DNA of 37,861 bases from an uncultured Trueperaceae bacterium (GTDB lineage: Bacteria > Deinococcota > Deinococci > Deinococcales > Trueperaceae): positions 1 to 37,861 of the forward strand of contig CAJXOA010000025.1 in assembly GCA_913057685.1 (NCBI GenBank). Reading direction: 5' to 3'. Positions 19,212 to 26,380 of this stretch are shown here, in pieces. Below the pieces are notes generated by a model. It worked only from the letters and a program-made list of their open reading frames with translations. It was not told the DNA's origin and searched no databases. The translations under genes and the position numbers were made by a program. Position 1 is the first letter of the stretch; each line of letters begins with the position of its first letter.

Positions 19212-19544
19212 TCAGGCGGAGGCGGGCAGGTGCTTGTCGATGCGCGCCGCGTAGGCGTTCTTCGGCATCGCGCCGACCATCGTGTCGACCACCTCGCCGT
19301 CCTTGAACAGGACGACGGTCGGGATCGACATCACCCGGTACTGCATCGCGGTCTTCGGGTTGTCGTCGACGTTGAGCTTGCCGACCTTCACCTGTCCGGC
19401 GAGGTCGTTGGAGAGCTCCTCGATGACGGGGCTCACCATGCGGCAGGGGCCGCACCACGGCGCCCAGAAGTCCACCAACAGGAAGCCTTCGGCCGCTTCG
19501 TCCTGGAAGTTCGCGTCGCTCAGTTCCAGCATGTGTTCGGTCAT
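19212..19544 (-). CDS. trxA: Thioredoxin
   Basis: This 110-residue cytoplasmic disulfide reductase has the active site WAPWCGPCRM (C31, C34), the cis-Pro loop MSIPTVVLFKDGE and the classical strand FLLVDFWAPW. Length and layout match typical thioredoxin-1. ATG 19544 is chosen because GGAGG sits about 10 bases upstream and the family start (LELSDANF) follows; the frame is open further upstream without family similarity. It is followed by a strong terminator, so it is probably monocistronic or the last gene after mqnC and the amidohydrolase. Confidence 0.96.
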   Translation of the reverse strand: MTEHMLELSDANFQDEAAEGFLLVDFWAPWCGPCRMVSPVIEELSNDLAGQVKVGKLNVDDNPKTAMQYRVMSIPTVVLFKDGEVVDTMVGAMPKNAYAARIDKHLPASA

Positions 19545-19600
19545 GATCGGTTCCGCCTCCAAATCCGTTCCACCGCGCGTACGCACGGCGACGTGCGCGA

Positions 19601-19632
19601 ATCGTACCGCTCCTCCGCGCGGGCCGTGTCAA
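19601..19632 (-). promoter_or_regulatory. Candidate trxA promoter overlapping the upstream stop codon
   Basis: On the minus strand a consensus TTGACA (19632-19627) overlaps the TGA of the amidohydrolase gene, and TACGAT (19606-19601) follows after 20 bases. The spacing is longer than ideal, so the -10 box may act alone. Confidence 0.4.
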
Positions 19633-20813
19633 ATCGCCGACGAAGGGGGCACGACGGTGCCGTCCGCCGCGATCCGCCACGTCGCCACCGCGCTCGCCGG
19701 CGTCCCGCGCGTAATGCGCGGGGTCGCCATCCCGAGCGCCCGGTAGCCGCCCTTCACCGCCGCCCGCACGAGCCCCCCGACGTGCGCCCGGTCGCCGTGC
19801 AGCGCCTGCGCGGCGGCGACCTCCGCCTGGACGTCCAGCGACGGGCTGCTGCCGCGCGAGTCGGTCCCGAACGCGACCGTCGCGCCGTGCGCGGCGTACG
19901 TCTCCCACGGGAAGCGACCGGTCCCGAGCGCGGCGTTCGAACGGGGACAGTGCACCACGACCGACCCCGACCGCTCGATCCGCCCGACGTCCGCCTCGTC
20001 GACGTGGACGCCGTGCACCAGCGTCGGGGCGGCCTCCAGCACCCCCAGCGACGCGAGGTAGCCGACCGGCGTGCGGCCGGACGGCCGGAACGCCCCGAGC
20101 AGGTCCCCCATCAGCTCGCGCAGCGGCCCGTCGCCCGAGCGGTGCAGGCGCACCTCGGACGGCGATTCCGCGACGTGGATCTGCAGCGGTAGGTCGTTCG
20201 CCTGCGCGAGCTGCGCGAGCTTGCGCAAGAGCGGCGCGGACACCGTGTGCGGGGCGTGCGGCGAGAGGCCGACGCGCAGCCCGTCCGGGCGCTGCCGCGC
20301 CCGGAAGGCACGCAGGGCCTCGACGACCTCGTCGAAGACGCGGTCGGCGTCGGCGGGGTCGGGGGCGATCACCTCCCAGTAGGCGACGCCCGACAGGTTC
20401 GGCTGCTCCAGCAGCCAGTGCATCACCTCCGCGTCGGCGACGACGTCCCCGAACGCCGCGACGCCCGAGCGGCGGACCTCCGCCAGCCCGGCCTTCGCGG
20501 CCTCCAGCCCGCGCCCCCCGGCGCGCCCGTGCGCGAGGACCGCCCGCACGAACGCCTCGTAGGTGTCCTCGACGTACGCCATCGTCGAGAGGTCCAGGTG
20601 CACGTGGGCGTTGACGGGGGCGGGCGAGAGCGCGAAGCCGTCGTCGCGGGCGCCCGCGTCCGGCCAGCGGCGGGCGGCTTCGTCGTCGCTGCCGACGTAC
20701 AGCACGACGGCGTCGTCCGCCGCCTCCTGCACCACCATGACGCCGTCCTCCACCGGGTGCCCCAGGCCGCCGTACACCGCGCGCGCCCGCCGCCTCGTCC
20801 GGGTGAGCGCCAC
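19629..20813 (-). CDS. Amidohydrolase, probable aminodeoxyfutalosine deaminase
   Basis: The 394-residue product belongs to the subfamily III deaminases of the amidohydrolase superfamily. Metal site NAHVHLDLS holds H70 and H72, followed by GLSPHAPHTVS, QIHVAESPSEV, LVHGVHVDE, HCPRSNAALGTGRFPW and the catalytic GTDSRGSSPSLDV. Known members deaminate guanine, MTA/SAH or aminodeoxyfutalosine. The gene starts 1 base after the mqnC stop, and the GTDS-x3-PSLD block resembles MqnX-type deaminases. I therefore infer conversion of 6-amino-6-deoxyfutalosine to futalosine in menaquinone synthesis. A general nucleoside or S-adenosylhomocysteine deaminase is the alternative. Confidence 0.82.
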   Translation of the reverse strand: MALTRTRRRARAVYGGLGHPVEDGVMVVQEAADDAVVLYVGSDDEAARRWPDAGARDDGFALSPAPVNAHVHLDLSTMAYVEDTYEAFVRAVLAHGRAGGRGLEAAKAGLAEVRRSGVAAFGDVVADAEVMHWLLEQPNLSGVAYWEVIAPDPADADRVFDEVVEALRAFRARQRPDGLRVGLSPHAPHTVSAPLLRKLAQLAQANDLPLQIHVAESPSEVRLHRSGDGPLRELMGDLLGAFRPSGRTPVGYLASLGVLEAAPTLVHGVHVDEADVGRIERSGSVVVHCPRSNAALGTGRFPWETYAAHGATVAFGTDSRGSSPSLDVQAEVAAAQALHGDRAHVGGLVRAAVKGGYRALGMATPRITRGTPASAVATWRIAADGTVVPPSSAI

Positions 20814-20814
20814 G

Positions 20815-21963
20815 TCAGACGGGGGCGGGGTGGGCCAGCGGGTCCTCGGTCGGGGGGGCGGCCAGGAGGGTCTCGACGTCGGGTTCCGCCACGATCTCGT
20901 AGAGGCTGCCGCGCTGCTTGGGGACGTAGCCGGCCTCGACGATCTGCCGCACGATCTCGCGTTCGGGGGTGGCGCGGTGCTTCGCCCCCGCCTGACTCAC
21001 GACGTTCTCCTCGAGCATGGTGCTGCCGAAGTCGTTCGCGCCGAACCGCAACGCGGTCTGCGCGACCTTGTAGCCCATGGTCGGCCACGACGCCTGGTGG
21101 TTGTCGACGTTGTCGAGGAACAACCGGGCGGTCGCGACGTTGCGGAGGTACTCCGACGGTCCGGCGCCCGGCACCTTGCCGTCGATCCGCACGCCCTCGG
21201 TCTGCAGCGTCCAGGAGATGAACGCGCTGAAGCCGTTGCCGTACGTCGCCAGCGCGTAGTCCTGCTGGTCGCGGATGCGCTTCATGCTGGCGATGCGCTG
21301 CGCGAACGTCTCCCCGAACCCGATCACCATCGTCGCGGTCGTGTAGAGGCCCAACGACTGCGCGGCGTCCATGACGTCGATCCATTCGTCGCTCGAGATC
21401 CGCGCGGGCGAGACGTGCTTGGCGTGACGGACCTCGTCGACGAGCATCTCGCCGCCCCCGCCGGGCAGCCCGTCGAGGCCGGCGGCGTGCAGCTCCGCGA
21501 GGACCTCGCGGTGCGTCATCCCCGTCATCTTCGCCATCCCCTTGATCTCCTCGGGGCTGAACGCCTCGACGCGGATCGTCGGGTGGTGCGTCTTCAGGTA
21601 ACGCATGAGGTCCAGGTACCAGTCGAACGACAGGGTCGGGTGGACGCCGCCCTGCATCAACACCCGCGTGCCCCCGACCGCCTCGAGCTCGCGGAGTTTC
21701 TCCCCGATCGTCTCGTACGCCAGGACGTACGCGTCCTCCTGGCGGCGGGTCCGGTAGAAGCCGCAGAAGGCGCACCCGATGGTGCAGACGTTCGAGTAGT
21801 TGACGTTGCGGTCGATCAGGTACGTCACGACCTCGGGGTCGGTGCGGAGGCCACGCACCGCGTCCGCCGCCCCCGCGACGGCGAACAGCGGCACGTCGCG
21901 CAGCTCCGCCGCCTGGTCGGGCGTGAGCCGTTCGCCGCGTGCGGCGTGTCGGAGCAGATCCAT
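20815..21963 (-). CDS. mqnC: Radical SAM dehypoxanthine futalosine cyclase MqnC
   Basis: MqnC cyclises dehypoxanthine futalosine in the futalosine route to menaquinone. The 382-residue product has the radical SAM cluster motif C60-x3-C64-x2-C67 in NVNYSNVCTIGCAFCGFYR. Downstream are GGTRVLMQGGVHPTLSFDWY, VEAFSPEEIKGMAK, LPGGGGEMLVDEVR, TATMVIGFGET and FSAFISWTLQTEGV. These fit MqnC better than MqnE, whose cluster motif usually continues CAFH. The -10 box TACCCT ends 7 bases before the ATG, so the mRNA is probably leaderless. The deaminase gene follows in a tight two-gene unit. Other mqn genes are not in the window. Confidence 0.92.
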   Translation of the reverse strand: MDLLRHAARGERLTPDQAAELRDVPLFAVAGAADAVRGLRTDPEVVTYLIDRNVNYSNVCTIGCAFCGFYRTRRQEDAYVLAYETIGEKLRELEAVGGTRVLMQGGVHPTLSFDWYLDLMRYLKTHHPTIRVEAFSPEEIKGMAKMTGMTHREVLAELHAAGLDGLPGGGGEMLVDEVRHAKHVSPARISSDEWIDVMDAAQSLGLYTTATMVIGFGETFAQRIASMKRIRDQQDYALATYGNGFSAFISWTLQTEGVRIDGKVPGAGPSEYLRNVATARLFLDNVDNHQASWPTMGYKVAQTALRFGANDFGSTMLEENVVSQAGAKHRATPEREIVRQIVEAGYVPKQRGSLYEIVAEPDVETLLAAPPTEDPLAHPAPV

Positions 21964-21970
21964 GTCGGGC

Positions 21971-21976
21971 AGGGTA
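21971..21976 (-). promoter_or_regulatory. -10 box of mqnC, leaderless arrangement
   Basis: Minus-strand TACCCT, 7 bases before the ATG at 21963, with no Shine-Dalgarno sequence between. Confidence 0.55.
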
Positions 21977-22066
21977 GCACCGGCGTGCGGACGGTTCGGT
22001 GGTCGGGGGAACCGGTCGGGGGAACCGGTCGTGGGGCGCGCGGGCCGGCCGCGCGCCGCGCCGCGG

Positions 22067-22072
22067 TAGCGT
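22067..22072 (+). promoter_or_regulatory. -10 box of acuA-like gene, leaderless arrangement
   Basis: TAGCGT lies 6 bases before the GTG at 22079. The same hexamer stands 7 bases before the MreB-like gene at 27421. Confidence 0.55.
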
Positions 22073-22078
22073 GGCGGG

Positions 22079-22672
22079 GTGCCCGCCGACGTTCGCCTGC
22101 GCGCCCTTCGCGGCGCCCCACCGCTCCCCTTCGACGCCGGCCTGGACGTCTTCCGCGCGCCCGACCGGCAGGAGGCGGCGATCGCCCGCCTCGCGCGCGA
22201 CCCCGCCGCCTTCGTGTGGGTGGTGGAGCAGGGCGACGCGACGATCGGCTACCTGAGCGTCCAACCGCCCGACCCGGTCGAGCGCTGGGGGGCGTTGCGC
22301 CGCGCGCCGGGCGGCGACGCGGTGTACGAGATCGGCGCGATCGAGGTCGCCCCCCGCGCCCGCGGGGCGGGGCACGGTTCGGCGTTGCTGGATACGGCGT
22401 TCGGTGGCGGGCGGTTCGACGACGCGCTGGTGTTGGCGGTCCTGTACGCCTGGCACTACGACCTCGCGCGCCGCGGCCTCGGGGCGCTGCAGGTCCGCCG
22501 GGCGCTGCAGCGCTTCTACGCCCGCGTCGGCTTCGAGGCGCGCACCACCCGCGACCCCGACATCACCGAGGACCCCGCCAACGCGCTGCTGGTCCGCGTC
22601 GGCTCGCGCGCGCCCGCGGGGCTCGTCGCGGCGTTCGAGGCGCTGCGCACGCAGCCGGCCGGCGGCCCCTGA
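22079..22672 (+). CDS. acuA: GNAT acetyltransferase, AcuA-like
   Basis: The 197-residue product has the GNAT acetyl-CoA site in VYEIGAIEVAPRARGAGHGSALL (R-x-x-G-x-G/A). Further on are FDDALVLAVLYAWHYDLARR and the C-terminal QRFYARVGFEA, which is typical of the fold. It heads a cluster with a CBS-ACT protein and an HDAC-like protein, the order of Bacillus acuABC, where AcuA acetylates and inactivates acetyl-CoA synthetase. The same role is inferred from context; sequence alone supports only a GNAT. The GTG start is set by the -10 box 6 bases upstream. An acetyl-CoA synthetase gene is not present in the window. Confidence 0.85.
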   Translation: MPADVRLRALRGAPPLPFDAGLDVFRAPDRQEAAIARLARDPAAFVWVVEQGDATIGYLSVQPPDPVERWGALRRAPGGDAVYEIGAIEVAPRARGAGHGSALLDTAFGGGRFDDALVLAVLYAWHYDLARRGLGALQVRRALQRFYARVGFEARTTRDPDITEDPANALLVRVGSRAPAGLVAAFEALRTQPAGGP

Positions 22673-22682
22673 CGCGCCGCGG

Positions 22683-22688
22683 TATCCT
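22683..22688 (+). promoter_or_regulatory. Internal -10 box before acuB
   Basis: TATCCT lies 11 bases after the acuA stop and 25 bases before the acuB GTG. It is followed by an unusually complete AAGGAGGTG ribosome binding site. It could give acuBC expression independent of the leaderless acuA message. Confidence 0.4.
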
Positions 22689-22713
22689 CGCGGCGAACGC
22701 GAAGGAGGTGCCC

Positions 22714-23349
22714 GTGCGGGTCGCCGACGTCATGACGCGCGACGTGATCACCGCGCCCCCCCACGCCACCGTGGGGGCGGCCACGGAGTTGTTGGCGCGC
22801 CACCGGGTGCGGCACCTGCCGATCGTGGCGGACGGCGCCCTCGTCGGCATCGTCAGCGACCGCGACCTGCGCGCGGTCGGCAGCGACCACCCGGGCGCCC
22901 CGGCCGGCGCCGACCGCGGCACGCCGCTCGGTGACGTCGCCCGCGCGCCGGTGTGGACGGCGCACCCCCGCGACCCCGTCCAGGTCGCCGCCGCGACGAT
23001 GCGCGACCAACGCGTCGGCGCGTTGCCGGTGGAGGCGGGCGGCGCGCTCGTCGGGATCGTCGCGAGCAGCGACCTGCTGACGGCGCTCGTGACGATGACC
23101 GGCGCGGGAGGCGCCGCGACGCGCCTGGAGGTCGACCTCCCCCACCGCCCCGGCGCGTTGGCGGAGGCGCTGCGCATCGTCGCGGACGCCGGCGTGAACG
23201 TCCGCAGCATCCTGACGCCGCACAGCGACGCGGCGTCGGCGCGCTTCGCGCTGCAGCTGGACACGATCGACGCGCGCACCGTCCGCGCCCGCCTGCGCCG
23301 CGCCGGGTTCGCCGTCGCGGAGCCCGGCGACGGCGACGGTGGGGCGTGA
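22714..23349 (+). CDS. acuB: CBS-pair and ACT-domain protein, AcuB-like
   Basis: The 211-residue product has two CBS domains: residues about 3-55 (VADVMTRDVITAPPHATV, HLPIVADGALVGIVSDRDL) and 70-125 (VWTAHPRDPVQVAAATM, ALPVEAGGALVGIVASSDLL). A C-terminal ACT domain follows (LEVDLPHRPGALAEALRIVADAGVNV). The order matches Bacillus AcuB, thought to sense nucleotides or amino acids and influence the acetylation system; its exact role is unclear in any organism. The GTG start has AAGGAGGTG 3 bases upstream, one of the best ribosome binding sites in the window. Confidence 0.88.
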   Translation: MRVADVMTRDVITAPPHATVGAATELLARHRVRHLPIVADGALVGIVSDRDLRAVGSDHPGAPAGADRGTPLGDVARAPVWTAHPRDPVQVAAATMRDQRVGALPVEAGGALVGIVASSDLLTALVTMTGAGGAATRLEVDLPHRPGALAEALRIVADAGVNVRSILTPHSDAASARFALQLDTIDARTVRARLRRAGFAVAEPGDGDGGA

Positions 23350-23362
23350 GGGACGGCGCGGC

Positions 23363-24553
23363 ATGAGGGACGACGTCGCCTTCGTGCACGCCCCCGAGCT
23401 CGCCGCCTGGCGCCTCGCGCCCGACCACCCCTTCCGCCCCGACCGCGTCGCGGTCCTCGAGGACCTGCTGCGGGCGGTGGGGCTGCTGCGCGACGCGCAC
23501 GTCGTGCCGCCCGCGCCGCTGCCCGACGGGGCGCTCGCGGCGGTGCACGACCCCCGCTACCTCGACGTCGTCGCGCGCGCCTCGCGGGGCGACGCCGTCG
23601 ACGACCTGCACCGCTGGGGCTTGGGGACGCCCGACACGCCGGTGTTCGCCGGCATGCACGAGGCGGTCGCGGGCGTCTGCGCCGCGACGACGCACGCCGT
23701 GGACCGGGTGCTGGACGGGCGCGCCGCGCGCGCCGCGGCGTTCGCCGGGGGGCTGCACCACGCCTTCGCCGACCGCGCGTCGGGCTTCTGCATCTACAAC
23801 GACCTGGCGGTCGCCATCCGGCACGCCCGCGACCGCGGGGCGCGCGTCGCGTACCTCGACGTCGACGCCCACCACGGCGACGGGGTGCAGGCGGCGTTCT
23901 ACGACGACCCGCACGTCCTGACGTTCAGCGTGCACGAGTCGGGCCACCACCTGTTCCCCGGCACGGGCCACGGCTACGAACTCGGGCGCGGCGCGGGGCG
24001 CGGCTGGTCGCTGAACCTACCGTTGGAGCCGTTCAGCGACGATGCGGCGGTGCTGGAGGCGTTCGACCTCGTCGCCCCCGAGGCGCTCCGGGCGTTCCGG
24101 CCCGACCTGATCGTCCTGCAGGCCGGCGCCGACGCGCACGCCCGCGACCCCCTCGCCGACCTGTCGCTCACCCTGCGCGGCTACCGCGCGCTGGTCGCGC
24201 GCGTCGTCGAGCTCGCCGACGCCTACGCCGGCGGGCGGATCGTGGTGACGGGCGGCGGCGGGTACGCCGCCTTCGACGTCGTCCCGCGCGCCTGGGGGCA
24301 CGCCTGGGCGACGCTGGTGGACGCGACGCTGCCCGACGCCCTCCCCGAGGCGTGGCGGGCGCGCTGGGCGGACGTGGCCGGCGGTCCGCTCCCGGCGTCG
24401 GCGTGGGACGATGAGGCGGACGGGGGCGTGCCCGCCGCACGGCGGCGGGCGGCGGCGGACCACGACCGGGCGGTCGCCCGGCGCCTGCTGCGCATCGCCC
24501 GCCCCCTCTGGGAGGCCGCGAGCGACCCGGCCGCGGGGAAGGAGACGACGTGA
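23363..24553 (+). CDS. acuC: Histone-deacetylase-family protein, AcuC-like
   Basis: The 396-residue product is a class I HDAC-like zinc hydrolase. Tandem catalytic His H132-H133 lie in GGLHHAFADRASGFCIYND. Zinc ligands D168 and H170 lie in YLDVDAHHGDGVQAAF, with the third Asp in LQAGADAHARDPLADL. GHHLFPGTGHGYELG and VTGGGGYAAFDVVPRAWGHAW complete the fold. In Bacillus, AcuC deacetylates and reactivates acetyl-CoA synthetase. ATG 23363 is chosen because the conserved start VAFVHAPELAAWR follows; a GTG at 23339 would overlap acuB. The next gene overlaps its stop by four bases (GTGA). Confidence 0.92.
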   Translation: MRDDVAFVHAPELAAWRLAPDHPFRPDRVAVLEDLLRAVGLLRDAHVVPPAPLPDGALAAVHDPRYLDVVARASRGDAVDDLHRWGLGTPDTPVFAGMHEAVAGVCAATTHAVDRVLDGRAARAAAFAGGLHHAFADRASGFCIYNDLAVAIRHARDRGARVAYLDVDAHHGDGVQAAFYDDPHVLTFSVHESGHHLFPGTGHGYELGRGAGRGWSLNLPLEPFSDDAAVLEAFDLVAPEALRAFRPDLIVLQAGADAHARDPLADLSLTLRGYRALVARVVELADAYAGGRIVVTGGGGYAAFDVVPRAWGHAWATLVDATLPDALPEAWRARWADVAGGPLPASAWDDEADGGVPAARRRAAADHDRAVARRLLRIARPLWEAASDPAAGKETT

Positions 24554-25443
24554 ACATCGGTTTCGTGGGACTCGGCACGATGGGCGCCCCGATGGCGGGG
24601 CGGCTGCTGGAGGCGGGGCACGACGTCGCGGTGCACAACCGCACGCGGGAGCGCGAGGTGCCCCTCGCGGAGCGCGGTGCGCGGCGCGCCGCGACGCCGC
24701 GCGAGGCGGCGACCGGCGCGGACGTCGTGTTCACGATGGTGAACGACACGCCGGACGTCCGCGCCGTCGCCGAAGGCCCCGACGGGGTCCTGGCCGGCCT
24801 CGCGCCCGGCGCGACGTGGGTGGACGCATCGACGATCGCGCCCGACGCCGCCCGCGACCTGGCGGACGCCGCCCGGGCGGTCGGCGCCGCAGCGCTGGAC
24901 GCGCCGGTCAGCGGCGGCTCCGAGGGCGCGGAGCGCGGGACGTTGTCGATCATGATCGGCGGGGAGGCGGCCGCCGTGGAGGCGGCCCGCCCGGCGCTCG
25001 AGGTGCTGGGGGCGACCCTGACGCACGTCGGGCCGGCCGGCGCGGGGCAGGTCGCGAAGGCGGTGAACCAGGTGGTGATCGCCGGGACGTACGCCGCGGT
25101 CGCCGAGGGGTTGGCGTTCGCGCTGGCGGCGGACGTCGACGAGGGGAAGGTCCTCGAGGCGATCGCGGGCGGCGCCGCCGGGTCGTGGGGCCTGACGCAC
25201 CGCGGGCCGAACATGCTGGCGGGGACCTACCCCCTGGGGTTCCGCACGCGCCTCCACCGCAAGGACCTCGGCATCGCCCTCGAGGCGGCGGAGGCGATCG
25301 GCGTCCCGCTGCCGTTGGCGGCGCAGGTCGCGCAGCGGGAGGTCGAACTGATCCGGCGGGGGTTCGGCGACGAGGACGTCGCGAACGTCGCCCGCCTCGC
25401 GCGGGAGGCGGCGGGCGTCGACCCGGCGTCCGGCGACGACTGA
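24550..25443 (+). CDS. NAD(P)-dependent beta-hydroxyacid dehydrogenase
   Basis: The 297-residue product has the Rossmann motif NIGFVGLGTMGAPMAGRLL. The substrate-binding segment is DAPVSGGSEGAERGTLSIMIGG. The catalytic Lys lies in GPAGAGQVAKAVNQVVI, and the C-terminal helical domain contains RKDLGIALEAAEAIGVPLPL. Family members include tartronate semialdehyde reductase (GlxR), 3-hydroxyisobutyrate dehydrogenase and glyoxylate reductases; the SGG and KxxNQ motifs fit the first two equally. Its coupling to acuC (GTGA overlap) suggests a place in two- or three-carbon acid metabolism, but the substrate cannot be named. Confidence 0.88.
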   Translation: MNIGFVGLGTMGAPMAGRLLEAGHDVAVHNRTREREVPLAERGARRAATPREAATGADVVFTMVNDTPDVRAVAEGPDGVLAGLAPGATWVDASTIAPDAARDLADAARAVGAAALDAPVSGGSEGAERGTLSIMIGGEAAAVEAARPALEVLGATLTHVGPAGAGQVAKAVNQVVIAGTYAAVAEGLAFALAADVDEGKVLEAIAGGAAGSWGLTHRGPNMLAGTYPLGFRTRLHRKDLGIALEAAEAIGVPLPLAAQVAQREVELIRRGFGDEDVANVARLAREAAGVDPASGDD

Positions 25444-25453
25444 CGGGCGGCGC

Positions 25454-26179
25454 TCAGGCGGGCCGGGACGCGAACGCCCAGACGCGTTCCTCGTCGTCGC
25501 TCGCGGGGGCGGCGTCGGGGTAGGTGACGACGTCGACGTCGGCGAACCCGGCGGCGGTCAGGAGGCGGCGTAGGTCGGCGGGGTCGTACGGCCGTTCGAC
25601 GTGCACCTCGGTGAACGGCCCGTCGGGCCCGTCGCAGTGCGCCTCGACGGTCGCGAGGTCGGCGTCCGCGTCGTAGCGGTGCGTCCAGCGGTAGTACACG
25701 TCGCCCGCCCACCCCTCGGCGCGGCCGCCCCACAGGTCCCGCAGTCCGGCGCGGGTGTTCGCGTCGAACGCGAACACGCCGCCCGGCACGAGGTGGGCGT
25801 GCACCCCGCGGGCCATGGCGAGGAAGGCGTCGTCGTCGAGCAGGTTGTTGAGCGCGTCGAACACCGAGTAGACCAGGGCGTAGCGGCGCGGCAACGCCAG
25901 CGCGGTCGCGTCCCCCTCGTGGAACGTCACGTCCGGGAGGCGCGCCCGCGCGACCGCCAGCATGGCGGGCGCGACGTCCAGCCCCTCGACGTCGTAGCCG
26001 CGCGCCACCGCGGGGCGGGTGGCGTTGCCGGTGCCGCAGGCGAGGTCCAGGATCGGGCCGCCGACGTAGCCGCGGCGGGTGGCTTCGTCGACGAGGAACG
26101 TCACCCAATCGTCGTAGTCGACGTCGCCCATGATGGCGTCGTAGACGCCGGCGAGGCGGGTGTAGGGGGCGGCGCGCAC
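25454..26179 (-). CDS. Class I SAM-dependent methyltransferase
   Basis: The 241-residue product begins YTRLAGVYDAIMGDVDYDDW, the usual opening of small-molecule methyltransferases. Motif I follows as ILDLACGTGNATRPAVARG, then VEGLDVAPAMLAVARARL and FHEGDATALALPRRYALVYSVFDALNNLL. The acceptor substrate is unknown. The GTG at 26179 is chosen because TACCCT lies 6 bases upstream and the conserved start follows at once; a longer open frame upstream has no family similarity. It converges on the dehydrogenase gene with only 10 bases between stops. Confidence 0.85.
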   Translation of the reverse strand: MRAAPYTRLAGVYDAIMGDVDYDDWVTFLVDEATRRGYVGGPILDLACGTGNATRPAVARGYDVEGLDVAPAMLAVARARLPDVTFHEGDATALALPRRYALVYSVFDALNNLLDDDAFLAMARGVHAHLVPGGVFAFDANTRAGLRDLWGGRAEGWAGDVYYRWTHRYDADADLATVEAHCDGPDGPFTEVHVERPYDPADLRRLLTAAGFADVDVVTYPDAAPASDDEERVWAFASRPA

Positions 26180-26185
26180 GGCGTC

Positions 26186-26191
26186 AGGGTA
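26186..26191 (-). promoter_or_regulatory. -10 box of the methyltransferase gene, leaderless arrangement
   Basis: Minus-strand TACCCT, 6 bases before the GTG at 26179, with no Shine-Dalgarno sequence. Confidence 0.5.
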
Positions 26192-26279
26192 CCCGCCTCC
26201 GGGGCGCGGCGGGGGGTGCGGCGCCCAACCGTGGCCCGCCGCCAAGTCGCGCCGGCGGGACGCCGGTACCTTGGGCGTG

Positions 26280-26336
26280 CCCCGCGCGCCGCGTCTCCGC
26301 ACCCCCGCTGCCCCCCCGGCGGAGACCCGCGCGGGG
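26280..26336 (-). repeat. Long imperfect inverted repeat in the intergenic gap
   Basis: Outer arms CCCCGCGCG (26280-26288) and CGCGCGGGG (26328-26336) and inner arms GTCTCCGC (26293-26300) and GCGGAGAC (26319-26326) form a 17-bp two-part stem. The loop is an 18-base C-rich stretch and the bulge is asymmetric. It lies 45 bases after the quinone-oxidoreductase-like stop and is probably that gene's terminator, although no U-tract follows. Confidence 0.65.
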
Positions 26337-26380
26337 CGCGTGTATCGCGCGTCGACGTGCGCCGCAGGAGCCCCCTCGGG

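Noticed and set aside
20815-21963. Assignment as MqnE (aminodeoxyfutalosine synthase)
   Set aside because: The cluster motif continues CAFCGFYR and the PGGGGEML block fits MqnC better; MqnE usually has CAFH.
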